A DNA stretch of 64,000 bases from Ascaphus truei. Taxonomy: Eukaryota; Chordata; Amphibia; Anura; Ascaphidae. Position 1 is the stretch's first letter. The number at the start of each line of letters is the position of its first letter. Shown here piece after piece: positions 34,059-45,214 of this stretch. The DNA is taken from positions 54,074,463 through 54,138,462 of the forward strand of contig CM071568.1 in NCBI GenBank assembly GCA_036426205.1. Direction: 5' to 3'. Both the position numbers and the translations under genes were made by a program. The notes under the pieces were generated by a model. That model did not search any database. It had not been told where the DNA came from and was given only the letters and a program-made list of their open reading frames with translations.

Positions 34059-35160
34059 AGAAAAAAGAAAAAGAAAACAGCCGCAAAAAAAACCTCCGTG
34101 GTAGTATTATAATAATTTTATAAAGTAAAAGGGGTGATTATGCACGTACATCCATAGAAGCATATATCAGCAAGACATGTTTTGGACATGTTACCACTCG
34201 CGGGAACAGCTCAGTGCAGCCTGGTGTGTATCTGGATCGTCCTCCGGTCCTCAGTATACAGCTCAGCAAGGGGTTGCACGTCCTTTGGAAATCCTCCCCG
34301 TGTGATGTTCTCCGGTCTCCGGCAGGCCGCTTGGCGGGAAGCTCAAACCTCCTTGGGGGATCTCCCTGCAGCAGCCGTCAGCTCAGACACGGTATTCTCA
34401 CAGGCAGTTCCGGATTCTCCGCAATAGCTCTAACGTCATCAGACGGCGCCCGTCTATCACTCGCGTCTCTCCGCATGCAGTGTTAGAAGGAGTGGAAGTC
34501 CCATAGACCATATGCAGGAAATATGCAGTAAAATAAGGCCGCAATGGGGTTCAGATAAGGAAAGAATGGAACGGCCTCTCCTAGCGTTTCGTAAAGATAT
34601 ATTCAGGGAAAAACGGATTCCTATCTATTCGAAACGCGTTAGGAGAGGGTGCGTTCCATTACTTTCCTTATCTGAACCCATTGCGGCCTATTTTAATGCC
34701 ATATTTCCTGCATATGGCTAGTGGACTTCCACTCCTTCTAACACTGCATGCGGAGAGACGCGAGTGATAGACGGGCGCCGTCTGATGATGTCAGAGCTAT
34801 TGCGGAACAATCGGAACTGCTGGACAATACGTGTCTGAGCTGATGGCTGCTGCGAGGGAGATCCCCCAAGGAGGTTTGAGCTTCCGCCAAGCGGCCGCCG
34901 GAGACCGGAGAACACACACGGGGAGGATTTCCAAAGAGACGTGGCAACCCGTTGCTGAGCTGTATACTGAGGACCGGAGGATGATCCAGATACACACCAG
35001 GCGCACTGGGCTGTTCCCGCGAGTGGTAACAATGTCCCAAAACGTCTTGCTGATATATGCTTTATTGATGTACGTGCAATAATCACCCTTTTACTTTATA
35101 AAATTTATTATAATACTACACCATGAGGTTATTTTGCGCTGTTTTCTTTTTCTTTTTTCT
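34059..35160. repeat. 1.1-kb long palindrome (foldback element)
   Basis: The arm running right from 34059 (AGAAAAAAGAAAAAGAAAAC) is matched in inverse by the arm running left from 35160, through to a centre near 34610. Shared landmarks are GTAGTATTATAATA, GCATATATCAGCAAGAC, ACCACTCGCGGGAACAGC, TCAGTATACAGCTCAGCAA, CTGCATGCGGAGAGACGCGA (right arm) and CCTTATCTGAACCC. Mismatches and small gaps are spread along about 545-bp arms. Near the centre are TAGCGTTTCG and CGAAACGCGTTA, which resemble the GAAA-stem III part of Penelope hammerheads. It is therefore probably two facing Penelope pseudo-LTRs. Confidence 0.8.
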
Positions 35161-35524
35161 GTATTAGCTGGATAGCTGAGCCATCCCCTAAGAGCAGCAG
35201 CACAAAACCTCCTTATACCAAGGTTGTATTTATCTTGATCACAATATCACTTAATCCCTATTTACCATTAATGAGCGCAATATCTGTTTGTTTCACATAA
35301 ATCTTAAGAGTAGTGGCATGTAGAACTAAAGATGTGATCAGAACTCTGATCTCTGCTGTCCGGCCCTGTCTTCCGTGATCCGGCGTCTCTCCGTCTGTGA
35401 CGCTCCCGGACTTCCGGTTTCGTCACTTCCGTTGAATGGAGGACAGAGACGTGATGGAACGCTTGTATGGCTCTCACGGGCAAGAACAAGCTGACAGAAG
35501 CCAGGCAGTGGTAATGGCAATGGC

Positions 35525-35568
35525 GACTCAACGCGTTTCGCACAGAATTGGCTTCGTCAGTACAAAAA
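35525..35568 (-). ncRNA. Hammerhead-like motif, probably degenerate
   Basis: On the minus strand CTGACGA (35560-35554) is followed by AGC...GC, then GAAA (35539-35536), then CGCGTT. The two core boxes are intact. Stem II is weak (two outer pairs) and the cleavage triplet reads GTT rather than GTC. A Penelope-type hammerhead that has decayed is the best reading. The surrounding DNA is then probably pseudo-LTR. Confidence 0.5.
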
Positions 35569-37984
35569 ATGATGTTATACACAATATGATATAAAACATT
35601 TGTTAATATGAAAAAGAACTAATCATTATTTAGTTGTTTCACATTCTCTATAGGGTGTTTGCTATACTCAAACTGCAGAGTAAATGAGCACTCAGATCAA
35701 GCAATACTCTATACTAATACAATACATTGAAAAACCCATAAAGATATTTATAGCTACACGAAAACATAATCTTGAACTAGAAAAATATTCCTGCTGGTGA
35801 CAGTAGGAAACCTGCAAAAATAATTAGATCTAATAGCACTGTCCAGACACATTATACTTTCAAGTAAAAAATCAAGCTGCCTAATTGCTGTAATACATGA
35901 AGTAAAAGGAACCTTCACTAGAGCATAAAAAGTTTCTTCAGTGCCTGAGAGTCGATTAATGTATGCAGTACACTATTGACTAACAAGTTCTTAATGATGG
36001 ACTTGCCACAAAGAGCAGTGTTGGTGGATTGTATTGGGACAGTCCAATCAGAGGTCAGATGTTTAAGAGGTGATTGGACTGTAATTGTGCATGCCAGGGA
36101 ATTCTATATCCATGGAATAAGTGGAGGCCGAGCAATTTTATCAGAGTATTATGCTGTCAACGCAATAAAATGCAATAAAATGTGCAAAATCAGAGTGCAA
36201 CATGTAGCATATATAGAAAAACCAGAGTCTGCAGATGATTATTATCACCTGCATTGCATTGACTTTCTACCATTTAATCTGAGTCTGTTAACAACATGAC
36301 TGCTTAGTATTCTACAGTGTCTAAGCTAAGTGAGGTTATTATCTGCTGGCATATACCAGTCAGTATGATTCTGTGTGACTGTACCTCTGTAGTATTTGCT
36401 TTGCGTAGGTGACAGTGGGTTACATTTTCCATCAGCATACTACTTGCTTTATTTCCCTTCACTGTCCCTCATTCTTTTCTGTATGGTGCAATTCAGCAGT
36501 CAGAGTGGTTACCCCATGCGGGCATTTTCTCCAGATATACACAGGAATCCTACCATTTGGGGTTTCCCACACATTTATATATTCAATGCTGTTTGTGATG
36601 AGCTACCATTATTTTGGGTCCTATTGGATATAGCCTCTCTGATTTGTCAGGTTTCGTGCAGGGTGTCCATGCCATACTTTTTAACTCTTTTTGTATTGTT
36701 CTCTTATATTATGTGAAATTAAAATACATTTGTGATCATTTTTGGTACATCCGTGTGCTCCATTGGGATACTTTTTCTTGTGTCACATATTATCCTATGT
36801 CCTGGAGCACCACTGGCACATTAATATTTACCGTCATTAGCTGGCTTTTTGTGGGTATCGTGATTGAGGTACAGAGTGCATGCCGTATCAAGTCCCCCTT
36901 GATATATATATATATATATTATTGTATCTTTTTTTGGACATGTTGTCCGATTTTGATTGATTTTTTATGAATTTTATCTATTTAATGGTTCCTTCAGATT
37001 TTGGTTGTGTGCATCTAATGTTATTATTTTTTTTGTGAATCATTCCTTTATGGTAAGGTTTTTATAGCTTATGAATTAAGCATATGTATTTTACACACTC
37101 AGCTCATTTGTGGATTTGTCTATCACTAACAGTTTACATGTTGCTTAGCAACATTGGGGTATTTAAACCCCATTGGGACTCAATTTCCCATAAGCCTTTG
37201 AAAAAGTCACAGGGTAGTGATGAACCGCGTGATGACAACTACGTCTTCATGCAGAGTCTAGTGGGGTCGGAATAGACTCAGAGCACATCAGAGACCGCGA
37301 GGACTGCCGCATTACTTCCCTGAGGCAGGACTCAGGCTGTTACATTCCCGCTTTTGCTAAAGCCCGTATCAAGTTATAGCCTCCTATAACAGCCTCCGAC
37401 TGCAAGTTGTAGAGTTGCAGCTTCTTAGATGCAAAGTATTTGCTACTCTTGCGACTTTCACCCCACCCATTGATAGTTTGCTCCCTTGATACCACTCATT
37501 TACTCCTAATAGTGCAGGTCTTTAGTATAGTATAGGAGGCTATAACTTGATACGGGCTAAGACCCGTGCCTCAGGGCCAAGTTAACACACTTTGTGGGCC
37601 ATTTTACATCTCTTGCCCTGTGAGACACTATATCAATTTGTGCATCATAGCTTTGTGACTATTTTGTTAATATTGCTCTAGATGTGTAAACACTAATTAT
37701 GTGAGTAGTGCCTGATTCAATGCACTAGATTTATATAATCGGTCTGATATTTATCTTGCGCCGATTGTGGTTTTCTGGGGAGTGTCCCTCTATATATGTA
37801 CTTTCGGTATTGTGAGCGTCTTGACGGTCAGTGCTTAGTTACCTGTTTAAACAGCACAGGTTTTTAACATAATTGTTTAGTGCTGGACTTAGGGATTTTG
37901 TGATAAGCTATTGTGAGCTATCTCACCACTAATAAGTATTTATCTGCTAGTCAAGTCTCCCCTAGTGCCAGTTTATATTTAAAT
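35569..37984. other. Unassigned DNA, possibly Penelope untranslated remnants
   Basis: No domain-bearing frame. Some open frames (36396-36716, 36614-36970) have hydrophobic composition from T-rich DNA but no family resemblance. Around 37190-37240 the text TGAAAAAGTCAC...TGATGAACCGCGT vaguely recalls a decayed hammerhead. An (AT)n run lies at 36901-36918. Confidence 0.3.
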
Positions 37985-39290
37985 GTTTGTTGGTTTGTTT
38001 TATATTTATTTATTTATTTATTTATAAAATATTTTACCAGGAAGTAATACATTGAGAGTTACCTCTCGTTTTCAAGTATGTCCTGGGCACAGAGTAAAAC
38101 AAATAATACATGGTTACAAGTACAGTTACATAAATGAACAGGGTATACATTATATACAAGACATTGCGTGCACAGTTAAAGAAAATGTATATTATGAGCG
38201 TATGAAACAGTTACAGACCAGATTAAAGTGTGAGACAGCCTTAGATTTGAAAGAACTTAAGATGGTGGTGGATATGAGTCTCTGGTAGGTTGTTCCAGTT
38301 TTGGGGTGCACGGAAGGAGAAGGAGGAACGTCCGGATACTTTGTTGAGCCTTGGGACCATGAATAGTCTTTTGGAGTCTGATCTCAGGTGATAGGTGCTG
38401 CATGTGGTAGGGGTGAGGAGCTTGTTCAGGTAGCTGGGTAGCTTGCCCAGAAAGTATTTGAGGGTGAGACAGGAAAGGTGAACTTTGCGCCTAGACTCTA
38501 GTGATGACCAATCTAGTTCTTTGAGCATTTCGCAGTGATGTGTGTTATAGTTGCATTGGAGAACAAAACGACAAATTGAATTGTGGAGGGTGTCAAGTTT
38601 GCTAAGGTGGGTTTGAGGAGCCGAGCCATATACTATGTCTCCATAGTCAATAATTGGCATTAGCATCTGCTGTGCAATACGCTTTCTGACCAGGAGACTT
38701 AGGGAGGATTTGTTCCTGTAAAGTACCCCTAGTTTGGCATAGGTCTTGGTTGTCAGGGTATCAATGTGCATCCCGAATGTTAAGTGGGAGTCAAACCATA
38801 AGCCCAGGTATTTAAAACTAGTGACAGGTGTTAGGGTGGTGTTAGCGTTGGTTCTAATCAGGAGCTCAGTCACTGGAAGCTTTACAAATTTAGTCTTGGT
38901 CCCAAATACCATTGTTACTAGTTTTAGTTTGAGGAGCGCTTGTGTAATCTCCTCTTCAGATACTGAGCTAAATTGAAAATTGTGGGCAGTGTTGGGAGGC
39001 GGTGGGACTGTAGGGATACTCCCAAGATGAGATTCATGTTTGGGGTTTGTGCTGCGTTTCGCTAATAAGTTAGTGGCACACCCCACAAAGTAATCATTGA
39101 ATGCATTTGCAATGTCAGTGGGGTTTGTCAGAGTAATATCCCCCTTAGTGATATTACTTGGTTGTTGATGGTTAGGAGGCTGGAATATATTGTTGATAAC
39201 CTTCCAGAAGTTAGCTGGCTTTGATGTATTTTGGTGGAGATTGTGAGAGTAATATTGTGCTTTTGCATGCCTTGTTTGCCTTGTGCACAT
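37985..39290 (-). pseudogene. Rex1/CR1-like LINE, internally deleted
   Basis: On the minus strand an open frame of about 350 codons reads as parts of a LINE ORF2 of the CR1/L2/Rex1 group. The N-terminal third has FWKVINNIF, IANAFNDYFVG and FSSVSEEEITQALLKL, the linker before reverse transcriptase. It then jumps directly to the post-catalytic part with TSFKYLGLWFD, IDYGDIVYGSA, LDTLHNSICRFVL and FSFRAPQNWNNLPE. The whole catalytic palm is missing, yet the frame stays open. That could be an in-frame deletion in this copy, or a defective subfamily, which other copies could settle. The 3' untranslated part ends in a (TTTA)n tail at 38002-38025 (plus-strand view), as usual for this group. Target duplication not determined. 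Confidence 0.8.
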
Positions 39291-39622
39291 GTAGCCATGT
39301 TTCTGTAAGAACGATGGCTTTAGGTTTATGCATAAGGCATGTTAGGTCAGTGTTTATTAAGTATATGTGTTTAGATGTATCACCATTTATTTTAATTATT
39401 TGAATAAAGTATTACTTTTTAATCATAATTCATCATTTCAAATTTTCAATGAGTGCTTGTTAAAGGGTGTTTCCTTTCTTCCCATTTCATGATAATTCCC
39501 ATTCCCCCTTTGCACCTTTGTTACCATGTATTAATTTATATATTAGGCTGAAGCGAGAGTCACCCTCCTTCCCTCTCGCCCCCCCCCTTTTTTTACCCTA
39601 TCATTATACTATATATATATAT
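39291..39622. other. Unassigned DNA ending in an AT repeat
   Basis: Probably some LINE 5' remnant at the left. Ends in TATATATATATAT (39608-39622), the insertion site of the following LTR. Confidence 0.35.
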
Positions 39623-40423
39623 TGTGACATAGTCCAAAGATGTTAGGCAGCTTTCTGCCCCGTTTTAGGTCCGAAAGTGCAGGAATAGTTAAAAATGATC
39701 CGTTCCCAAGCTTCACATTAACTCAGGCAGCTGGATGGAAAATCCAGACCACAGATTACAATGGGTCTAGTTCTACTTCACCTGCTCTCCTAATCACTAA
39801 CACAGGTATTTAGAACAGAGAGGTTTGCATTTCACTCTCTCTCCTTAGAGCCTGGAGGCTGGGGGTATCGTGCTCCCCGGAATCCAGTTCGGGGTGGACG
39901 GCCCCTCCAAGTATCACAGTACCAGAGGATTTGCCTGGACACTTGGGACCGTGTTCCCACCACGAACAGATAAGACAAAACAAAACAAATGTTTATTGCT
40001 GTTGCTAAAAGACTGTGCTGTATCTAGTGACCCTAAATGAGAGGGCATTGTTTTAAGCTGGGGAACCAGGTTAGTTGGCCCAGTTAGTTCGCAGTTAGAG
40101 GCTGATTCTGATGTGTAGTTAGTTCCCTGAAAGGGATAGGATTTCTTTATATGATTTGGTTTTTTATTTCTTAAAAGTGACACTGTGTGAAGTGCTATGA
40201 CACTGATATAAGTGAACCACTGAATGAAAATGTCTGAGTGCCTCTTGCCTACACATGTTAAAGCTGCAGTCCCTTACTTGGATGAAAATAAAGCAGTCAG
40301 AAGCCTGAGTTAAGCAATATAATACTTTACATGATCCTGTTTGTTGTATAATTAACCCTAGAAGACTGTGTCGGGAAGAACCCAGACAGACGTCAGCGCT
40401 ACAAAAGAGGGGCGTTTGTCACA
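39623..40423 (+). mobile_element. Solo LTR inserted in an AT repeat
   Basis: The 801-bp unit begins TGTGACATAGTCC and ends GTTTGTCACA, so TGTGACA and TGTCACA form inverted termini. ATATAT stands on both sides, which serves as target duplication although the repeat hides its exact length. AATAAA at 40287-40292 gives plus orientation. No internal coding region, hence solo. It is flanked on the right directly by a 5'-truncated L2. Confidence 0.7.
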
Positions 40424-40429
40424 ATATAT

Positions 40430-41200
40430 ATATGACTCAGGCCCTCATTCTCTCCCGTCTCGATTACTGCAACCTCCTGCTGACCGGCCTCCCTGCCTCT
40501 CAGCTGCCTCCCCTACAATCTATCCTAAACAATGCTGCCAGAATCACTCTACTCTGTCCTAAATCTGTCTCCACGTCTCCCCTGCTGAAATCCCTCTCCT
40601 GGCTTCCGATCAAATCCCGCATCTCACACTCAATTCTCCTCCTCACTTTTAAAGCTTTACACTCCTCTGCCCCTCCTTACATCTCAGCCCTAATTTCTCG
40701 CTATGCACCATCCCGACTCTTGCGTTCTTCTCAAGGATGTCTTCTTTCTACCTCCTTTGTATCTAAAGCCCTCTCCCGCCTTAAACTTTTCACACTTTCT
40801 GCCCCGCACCTCTGGAATGCCCTTCCCCTCAATACCCGACTAGCACCCTCTCTATCCACCTTTAAGACCCACCTTAAGACACATTTGCTTAAAGAAGCAT
40901 ATGAATAGCACTGTGGATAATCCTGGACACATGATACATAAAGCTTGGCCCCCTGCAGACGCACTTACTAGAATTCCCTCCTACTGTCTCTATACGGTCC
41001 CCTACCTACCAATTAGATTGTAAGCTCCTTGGTGCAGGGACTCCTCTTTTTTAATGTTACTCTTACAGTGTGTCTGAAGCACTTATTCCCATGACCTGTT
41101 ATTTATATTATTTGTTATTTATATGATTACAACATGTATTACTACTGTGAAGCACTGTGTATATTTATGGCGCTATATAAATAAAGACATACAATACATA
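40430..41200 (+). pseudogene. L2 LINE, 3' end
   Basis: An open frame from about 40432 to 40908 gives the C-terminal part of an L2 reverse-transcriptase protein: LILSRLDYCNLLLTGLP, LQSILNNAARI, LSWLPIKSRI, PLNTRLAPSLSTFKTHLKTH. The 3' untranslated part includes TTGTAAGCTCCTTGGTGCAG (41021) and ends with GGCGCTATATAAATAAAG (41170-41187), followed by a TACA/TA repeat. LINEs are copied from the 3' end, so 5' truncation is the normal fate. No catalytic palm remains. The same 3' end wording appears in inverse at 47233-47250 in the second L2. Confidence 0.88.
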
Positions 41201-41312
41201 TATATATATACATATTTAGGAAATGGCTGCACAATCAGTGTTACGAATTCTACAGAGAGTGTCTGTGCTAGATAGAAAAAAATATCCAATTAAAGAAAAA
41301 AACAAAAAGGTC
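41201..41312. other. Short AT-rich spacer
   Basis: Follows the L2 tail (TATATATATATACATAT). No feature of its own. Confidence 0.4.
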
Positions 41313-41313
41313 T

Positions 41314-41490
41314 AATCATCTGCACCAGGTAAAATATATGCAAAAATAGAGGGTGTTTATTGACCCATAATACACAGGATCCTGACGTTTAGGCCCCCAA
41401 AGGGAAGAAGGTCCCATGCTGGGCTCCTGTGTGTTATGGGTCAATAAACACCCTCTATTTTTGCATATATTTAGTCTGGTGCAGATAATT
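41314..41490. repeat. Hairpin with ~70-bp arms
   Basis: AATCATCTGCACCAG at the left and CTGGTGCAGATAATT at the right end the arms. Between them ATATATGCAAAAATAGAGGG and its complement, and CCCATAATACACAGG with CCTGTGTGTTATGGG, are paired. The loop holds CCTGACGTTTAGGCCC. Possibly a very short Penelope pseudo-LTR pair or a foldback MITE. Confidence 0.7.
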
Positions 41491-42027
41491 ATACCTACAG
41501 TACAGTATATAGGTATGGATGCATTTTCTGTAAAAGAAAAATATAATAGAAAATAAAGCTTAAAATAAGCATTTTCTACGTTAAGCACAAAAGAAAAGGA
41601 AAATAAAAAGAAACCAATATAAAAAAAACACCTGGTTGTGATCTCTATATCTATATATATAAAATTGAATTTTGTGAGATTGTTACTAGATGTGGTGAAT
41701 CTGATTGGTCCGTGGGTCCGCGCACCACACGCACCACACCTGGCCAACAGGTATGCTGACATCACAGACACACCTACTCCACTGTGACACACACACATAC
41801 TGCCACAGACTCTCACCCCATCACACTCACCATACCTCACCCACAGCTCACCTCCCCGCTGGCTCCACACACCATCACCCCCCCTCACCCACAGCTCACC
41901 TCCCCGCTGGCTCCCCCCCACCATCATCCCCCCCTCACCCACAGCTCCCCTCCCCACCATCACCCCCCCTCACCTTCCCGCTACCTTCCCCCTCAGCGCA
42001 CCTTCCCCCCTATGCCACCGGCTCACA

Positions 42028-42485
42028 ATATTAAAATGGCGCTCCGCACTACTCCATCCTGTCGTCACCCTTACCGCACGATTTCAACTGTGCACCCCTC
42101 TGGGCGGTGATCAGAAAAGGCTGCTCTGCCCCTTCCCCTGTGGCCATCTCCCGGAGGGAAGGGCATGTCCGGCGCGGCTGCCACTGCCCTGCACCCCCTG
42201 TTGAAGGGGGAAGGCGCGCCGAGGAGGCAGGTAAGCTGCGGGTGAGGGGGGGTGAGCCACCACAATATTAAAATGGCGCTCTGCACTACTCCACCCTGTC
42301 ATCACCCTTACCGCATGATTTAAACTGTGCACTCTGGGCGCCGATCGGAAGAGGCTGCTCTGCCCCTTCCCCCGTGGCCATCTCCAGAGGGAAGGGCATG
42401 TCCCGCGCAGCCGCCACTGCGCTGCTCCCCCCTGTTGAAGGGGGAAGGCGCGCCGAGGGGGAAGGTAAGTGGAGGGGGGTGGAAG
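42028..42485 (+). repeat. Tandem duplication inside the Helitron
   Basis: AATATTAAAATGGCGCTC starts both units (about 42028 and 42263). Shared blocks include CACCCTTACCGCA, GGCTGCTCTGCCCCTTCC, GAGGGAAGGGCATGTCC and CTGTTGAAGGGGGAAGGCGC. Each unit ends with GGTAAG, a potential splice donor. Identity is high but not complete. Confidence 0.85.
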
Positions 42486-42659
42486 TCGAATGGGAGGGTG
42501 GTGTGGTTTTAAAATGGGGTGGTGGTATAAAATGTTGTGTGTTTCCATTTTTGGTGGCTGCTAAAAGACTAAAAGGCAGGTCAAGTCAACGTCAGAGAAG
42601 GCTATATTTATTATAGGGTAAGAGGGGTGCACAGTTGAAATCGTGCGGTAAGGGTGACT

Positions 42660-42750
42660 CCTGTCCACTGTGTCCCCCCCTCCTGTCCACTGTCCCTCCC
42701 CCTCCTGTCCACTGCCCCCCCTCCTGTCCACTGTCCCTCCCTCCCTCAGA
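42660..42750 (+). repeat. CTCCTGTCCACTG minisatellite
   Basis: Four to five units of CTCCTGTCCACTGTCCC-type text inside the Helitron. Confidence 0.75.
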
Positions 42751-42846
42751 GGGGGGGGGACGGAGAAAGAGGGGGAGCACAGAAATAGGGGGAGAGGAGG
42801 GAGCGGGAAATTTAACTCACGGGCAACGCCGGGTCCCTCAGCTAGT

Positions 42847-43112
42847 AAAATATAAAATCCTGAATTGGTTCCTTAATTTTGGTTTCTTTACCTTTTCTTG
42901 TTGTGCTTAATTTTAATTTTGTGCTTGTGCTCTGAAGTTCCTGTTCTATGCTTATATTGATTTCTGGTAGATTTCCCTTTCTCAGTTGTGGAAAATTCAA
43001 TCATGTTCCATTTAGTTTTTTTGGAGGAATGCCTTTTTTGTCTTCCTATCAGCTCATAGGGTAAGTGAATGTATTAGCAGGAAGCAGCACTGGTAAGCAA
43101 TTTGAATGAATA
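42847..43112. other. Short unassigned spacer
   Basis: AT-rich DNA between the Helitron and the next LTR. No feature seen. Confidence 0.4.
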
Positions 43113-43116
43113 TGTG

Positions 43117-44643
43117 TGTAGCAGGGTCCCCCCTTGCCCCCCTTACTTGTGTCCTGTTGAGGGGGCGAGCGCATTCCCGGGGGCTCCCGGCGACATCAGT
43201 GGCAGGGCGCCACCATCTTTGATGTCCTCGCATGTGCGCGGAGGCTTGCGCAGATGCAACACGGCAGCCATTTTAGTGCGGGAGAACTGGCACAAGAGGT
43301 GCTCCGTAGTGCATGGACTCCTAGATGTTGCGCAGGCGCAGGAAAATGGTGCGGCGGCCATTACTCTAGCGCAGGTGCAGATAGAGAGAGGTAGGCGGCC
43401 ATTAGAGAGGCGCCCTCATAGGAAAAAGCCCCAGAGGGAACTTCAACTCCCAGCAGGCTTAGATGCAGGTGAGTCAGATGATTGCAGGCAGCCAATAATG
43501 TTTGCAGTTTTCCCTGCAGAGAGTAGATACATTGTATGGGCAATGTGCTGTGAGTCAGTGAGACTGAGGAGACAGTGGGGGAAGGAAGGGGGACAGAGAG
43601 CTGCGAGCTTCTGCCCTAGGCCAGAAGTACCCTGGGCTAGAGTTGAGACCCTGACTCCCCCACTAGTTCATAGGGACAGGCCCTTAGGTAAGGACCCTGT
43701 GCCCCTTACGCTGTGTGCTAGGCAGCGACCGAGTTACAGTGCCTGCTGTACAGTTCCTACAGTTCCTTAGTGAAAAAAGGAACCGAGTTACAGTGCCTGC
43801 TGTAGTTCCATAGTGAAAAAAAAAAATAAAAAAAAAGTTAATATTCGGGTCATGAGAGAGAGAGAGAGACCCTGTGCAGTTCCTTAGTGCAGGGAAGGAG
43901 AGAGAGGCCCTGCCCTGAGAGGTTCCTTAGTGCAGGGACTCAGTGGTAGAGTCTGCTGCATGTTCCTGTATGCTGTGTTGCTGATCCAGAGACTGTCCTT
44001 ACGGTGGGACGTCCAGCTTGACCCCATCCAACGCGGAGGTACAGATCAGCGCTGGACCAAGCAGATCCGTTAGACACCTTTGCGAAGACACCCAGGTGCC
44101 GGAGCACCTGGGCAGGTATTTACAGCCTTCCACACGTGCACCAACTTTACCTTGCTCCTCACATGTGACAGGTCTGTTCACACACTTGGGTGGGCTTGGA
44201 CTCTCTGGACACGGGGTTGGGAAGGGGGTGTAAGGGTATAGCCCAATAGGGGCTAAGAAGGTATAGCCCAGTTAGGGGCAAGGTTATAGCTGCCAGCTAG
44301 TGGCAGAGGGTGACATATATATTGTTGTGCATGCTGATGTTGTTGCACTGTTATATATGATACTATTGTGTTGTGTTGCTCGTTCAGTAAACCTTTTAGC
44401 CATAACCCTGGTATATGTGGTTTCTGGGTGGGTTCCTATGTTAGGGCCATTCTACATTCCTATAGAATCCTACATAGGTGGAGGTGCTGACCGATGAGAA
44501 CGTTCTAGAGAAGCACCCCAGGTTCCCAGCAAGCGGAGGCTCAGGACTCCTGTGAACCTGCAGGTATACGCACCACACCTGATAACATATAGGTTCCCCC
44601 TCACATGCACTCTATATGCGATTGGGGGGGGAAACCCGTTACA
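43117..44643 (+). mobile_element. Long solo LTR (1.5 kb) with TGTG duplication
   Basis: Begins TGTAGCAGGG and ends CCCGTTACA, with TGTG at 43113-43116 and 44644-44647. The first part is CpG-rich and the later part has C-rich and TG-rich tracts, as in large gypsy LTRs of amphibians. It contains a short direct repeat (GAACCGAGTTACAGTGCCTG type, at about 43728 and 43782) and reiterated TTCCTTAGTGCAGGGA (43880, 43924). No internal coding. The orientation is judged from the CpG-rich front, and the 4-bp duplication is weak evidence by itself. Confidence 0.6.
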
Positions 44644-44677
44644 TGTGCAATAATTGATTGGTCAAGGAATACATATA

Positions 44678-45200
44678 CAGCTCAACCTCGTTATAGCGCA
44701 GTCCTCGGGGGCCACCCGATCCGACCGCGCTAGAACCGGGGTCGCGCTAATTTTTAAAAAAAATGACCCGATCGGGAGGTTGGAGGGAGGGAGGAAGGAG
44801 GTGGCCGGAAGCCCTACACATCCCCCAATAGCCACCAGGCCCACCAACAGCGGCCTTCCGAGTCCAGCCGCAGCCTGCTCCTTACCCCCCCCCCCCCCCC
44901 CCGGCATCCATCCCCCTCCACCGGCATCCACCCCCCCCCCCGAGGCCCCCACACCTACCGGCCCGTCGCCCGGCATCCAGAGACCCATCCGGTCCCATCC
45001 GTCTCTGACACACCACTCCTACGTGGCACAACCAGTTTTGGGCCTAGCCCACACGGCCCTCTGAGTCCCAGCCTGCTCCTCACTCACCCCCCCTACCAGC
45101 ATCCACACCACCCCCCCCCCTACCGACACCTCCCCTCCTCCCGATGCCAGCTCCGCTCCGATCTCAGCAGCCGACACCAAAGGTAGGGAGGGGGAGTGGG
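44678..45200 (+). mobile_element. Pogo/Tigger-like transposon end (left end only)
   Basis: After TA (44676) comes CAGCTCAACCTCGTTATAGC, which has the CAG...CCTCGTTATA form typical of pogo/Tigger inverted ends. C-rich sequence follows. The expected inverse right end is not seen before the solo LTR at 45501 or shortly after it, so the element is truncated or incomplete. The right limit given is arbitrary. Confidence 0.4.
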
Positions 45201-45214
45201 AGGGGGGGTGTGAG

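Larger units (their letters stand above)
41650..42845 (+). mobile_element. Non-autonomous Helitron
   Basis: Begins TCTATATATATAAAATTGAA and ends GGGCAACGCCGGG, TCCCTCAGCTAG, with A before (41649) and T after (42846). This is the rolling-circle Helitron pattern: 5' TC, 3' CTRR preceded by a small hairpin, insertion between A and T, no target duplication, no TIRs. The 3' hairpin is imperfect in this copy. No Rep/helicase frame, so it depends on another element. The interior holds a 57-bp-type tandem repeat (41825-41960), two copies of a ~235-bp unit (42028-42485), and a 32-base sequence repeated in inverse (42066-42097 and 42625-42656). Confidence 0.85.

Noticed and set aside
36396..36970. Two overlapping hydrophobic frames of over 100 codons
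   Set aside because: Composition follows from T-rich DNA; frames overlap each other and show no domain.
37190..37240. TGATGAACCGCGT text as another hammerhead
   Set aside because: Core boxes are not in the correct order or spacing; mentioned only as a vague resemblance.
41705..42110. Pro/His/Thr-rich frames of about 108 codons
   Set aside because: Arise from C-rich tandem repeats inside the Helitron.
43102..43770. 222-codon frame
   Set aside because: Lies within the CpG-rich front of a solo LTR; no domain, and long frames are common in GC-rich DNA.
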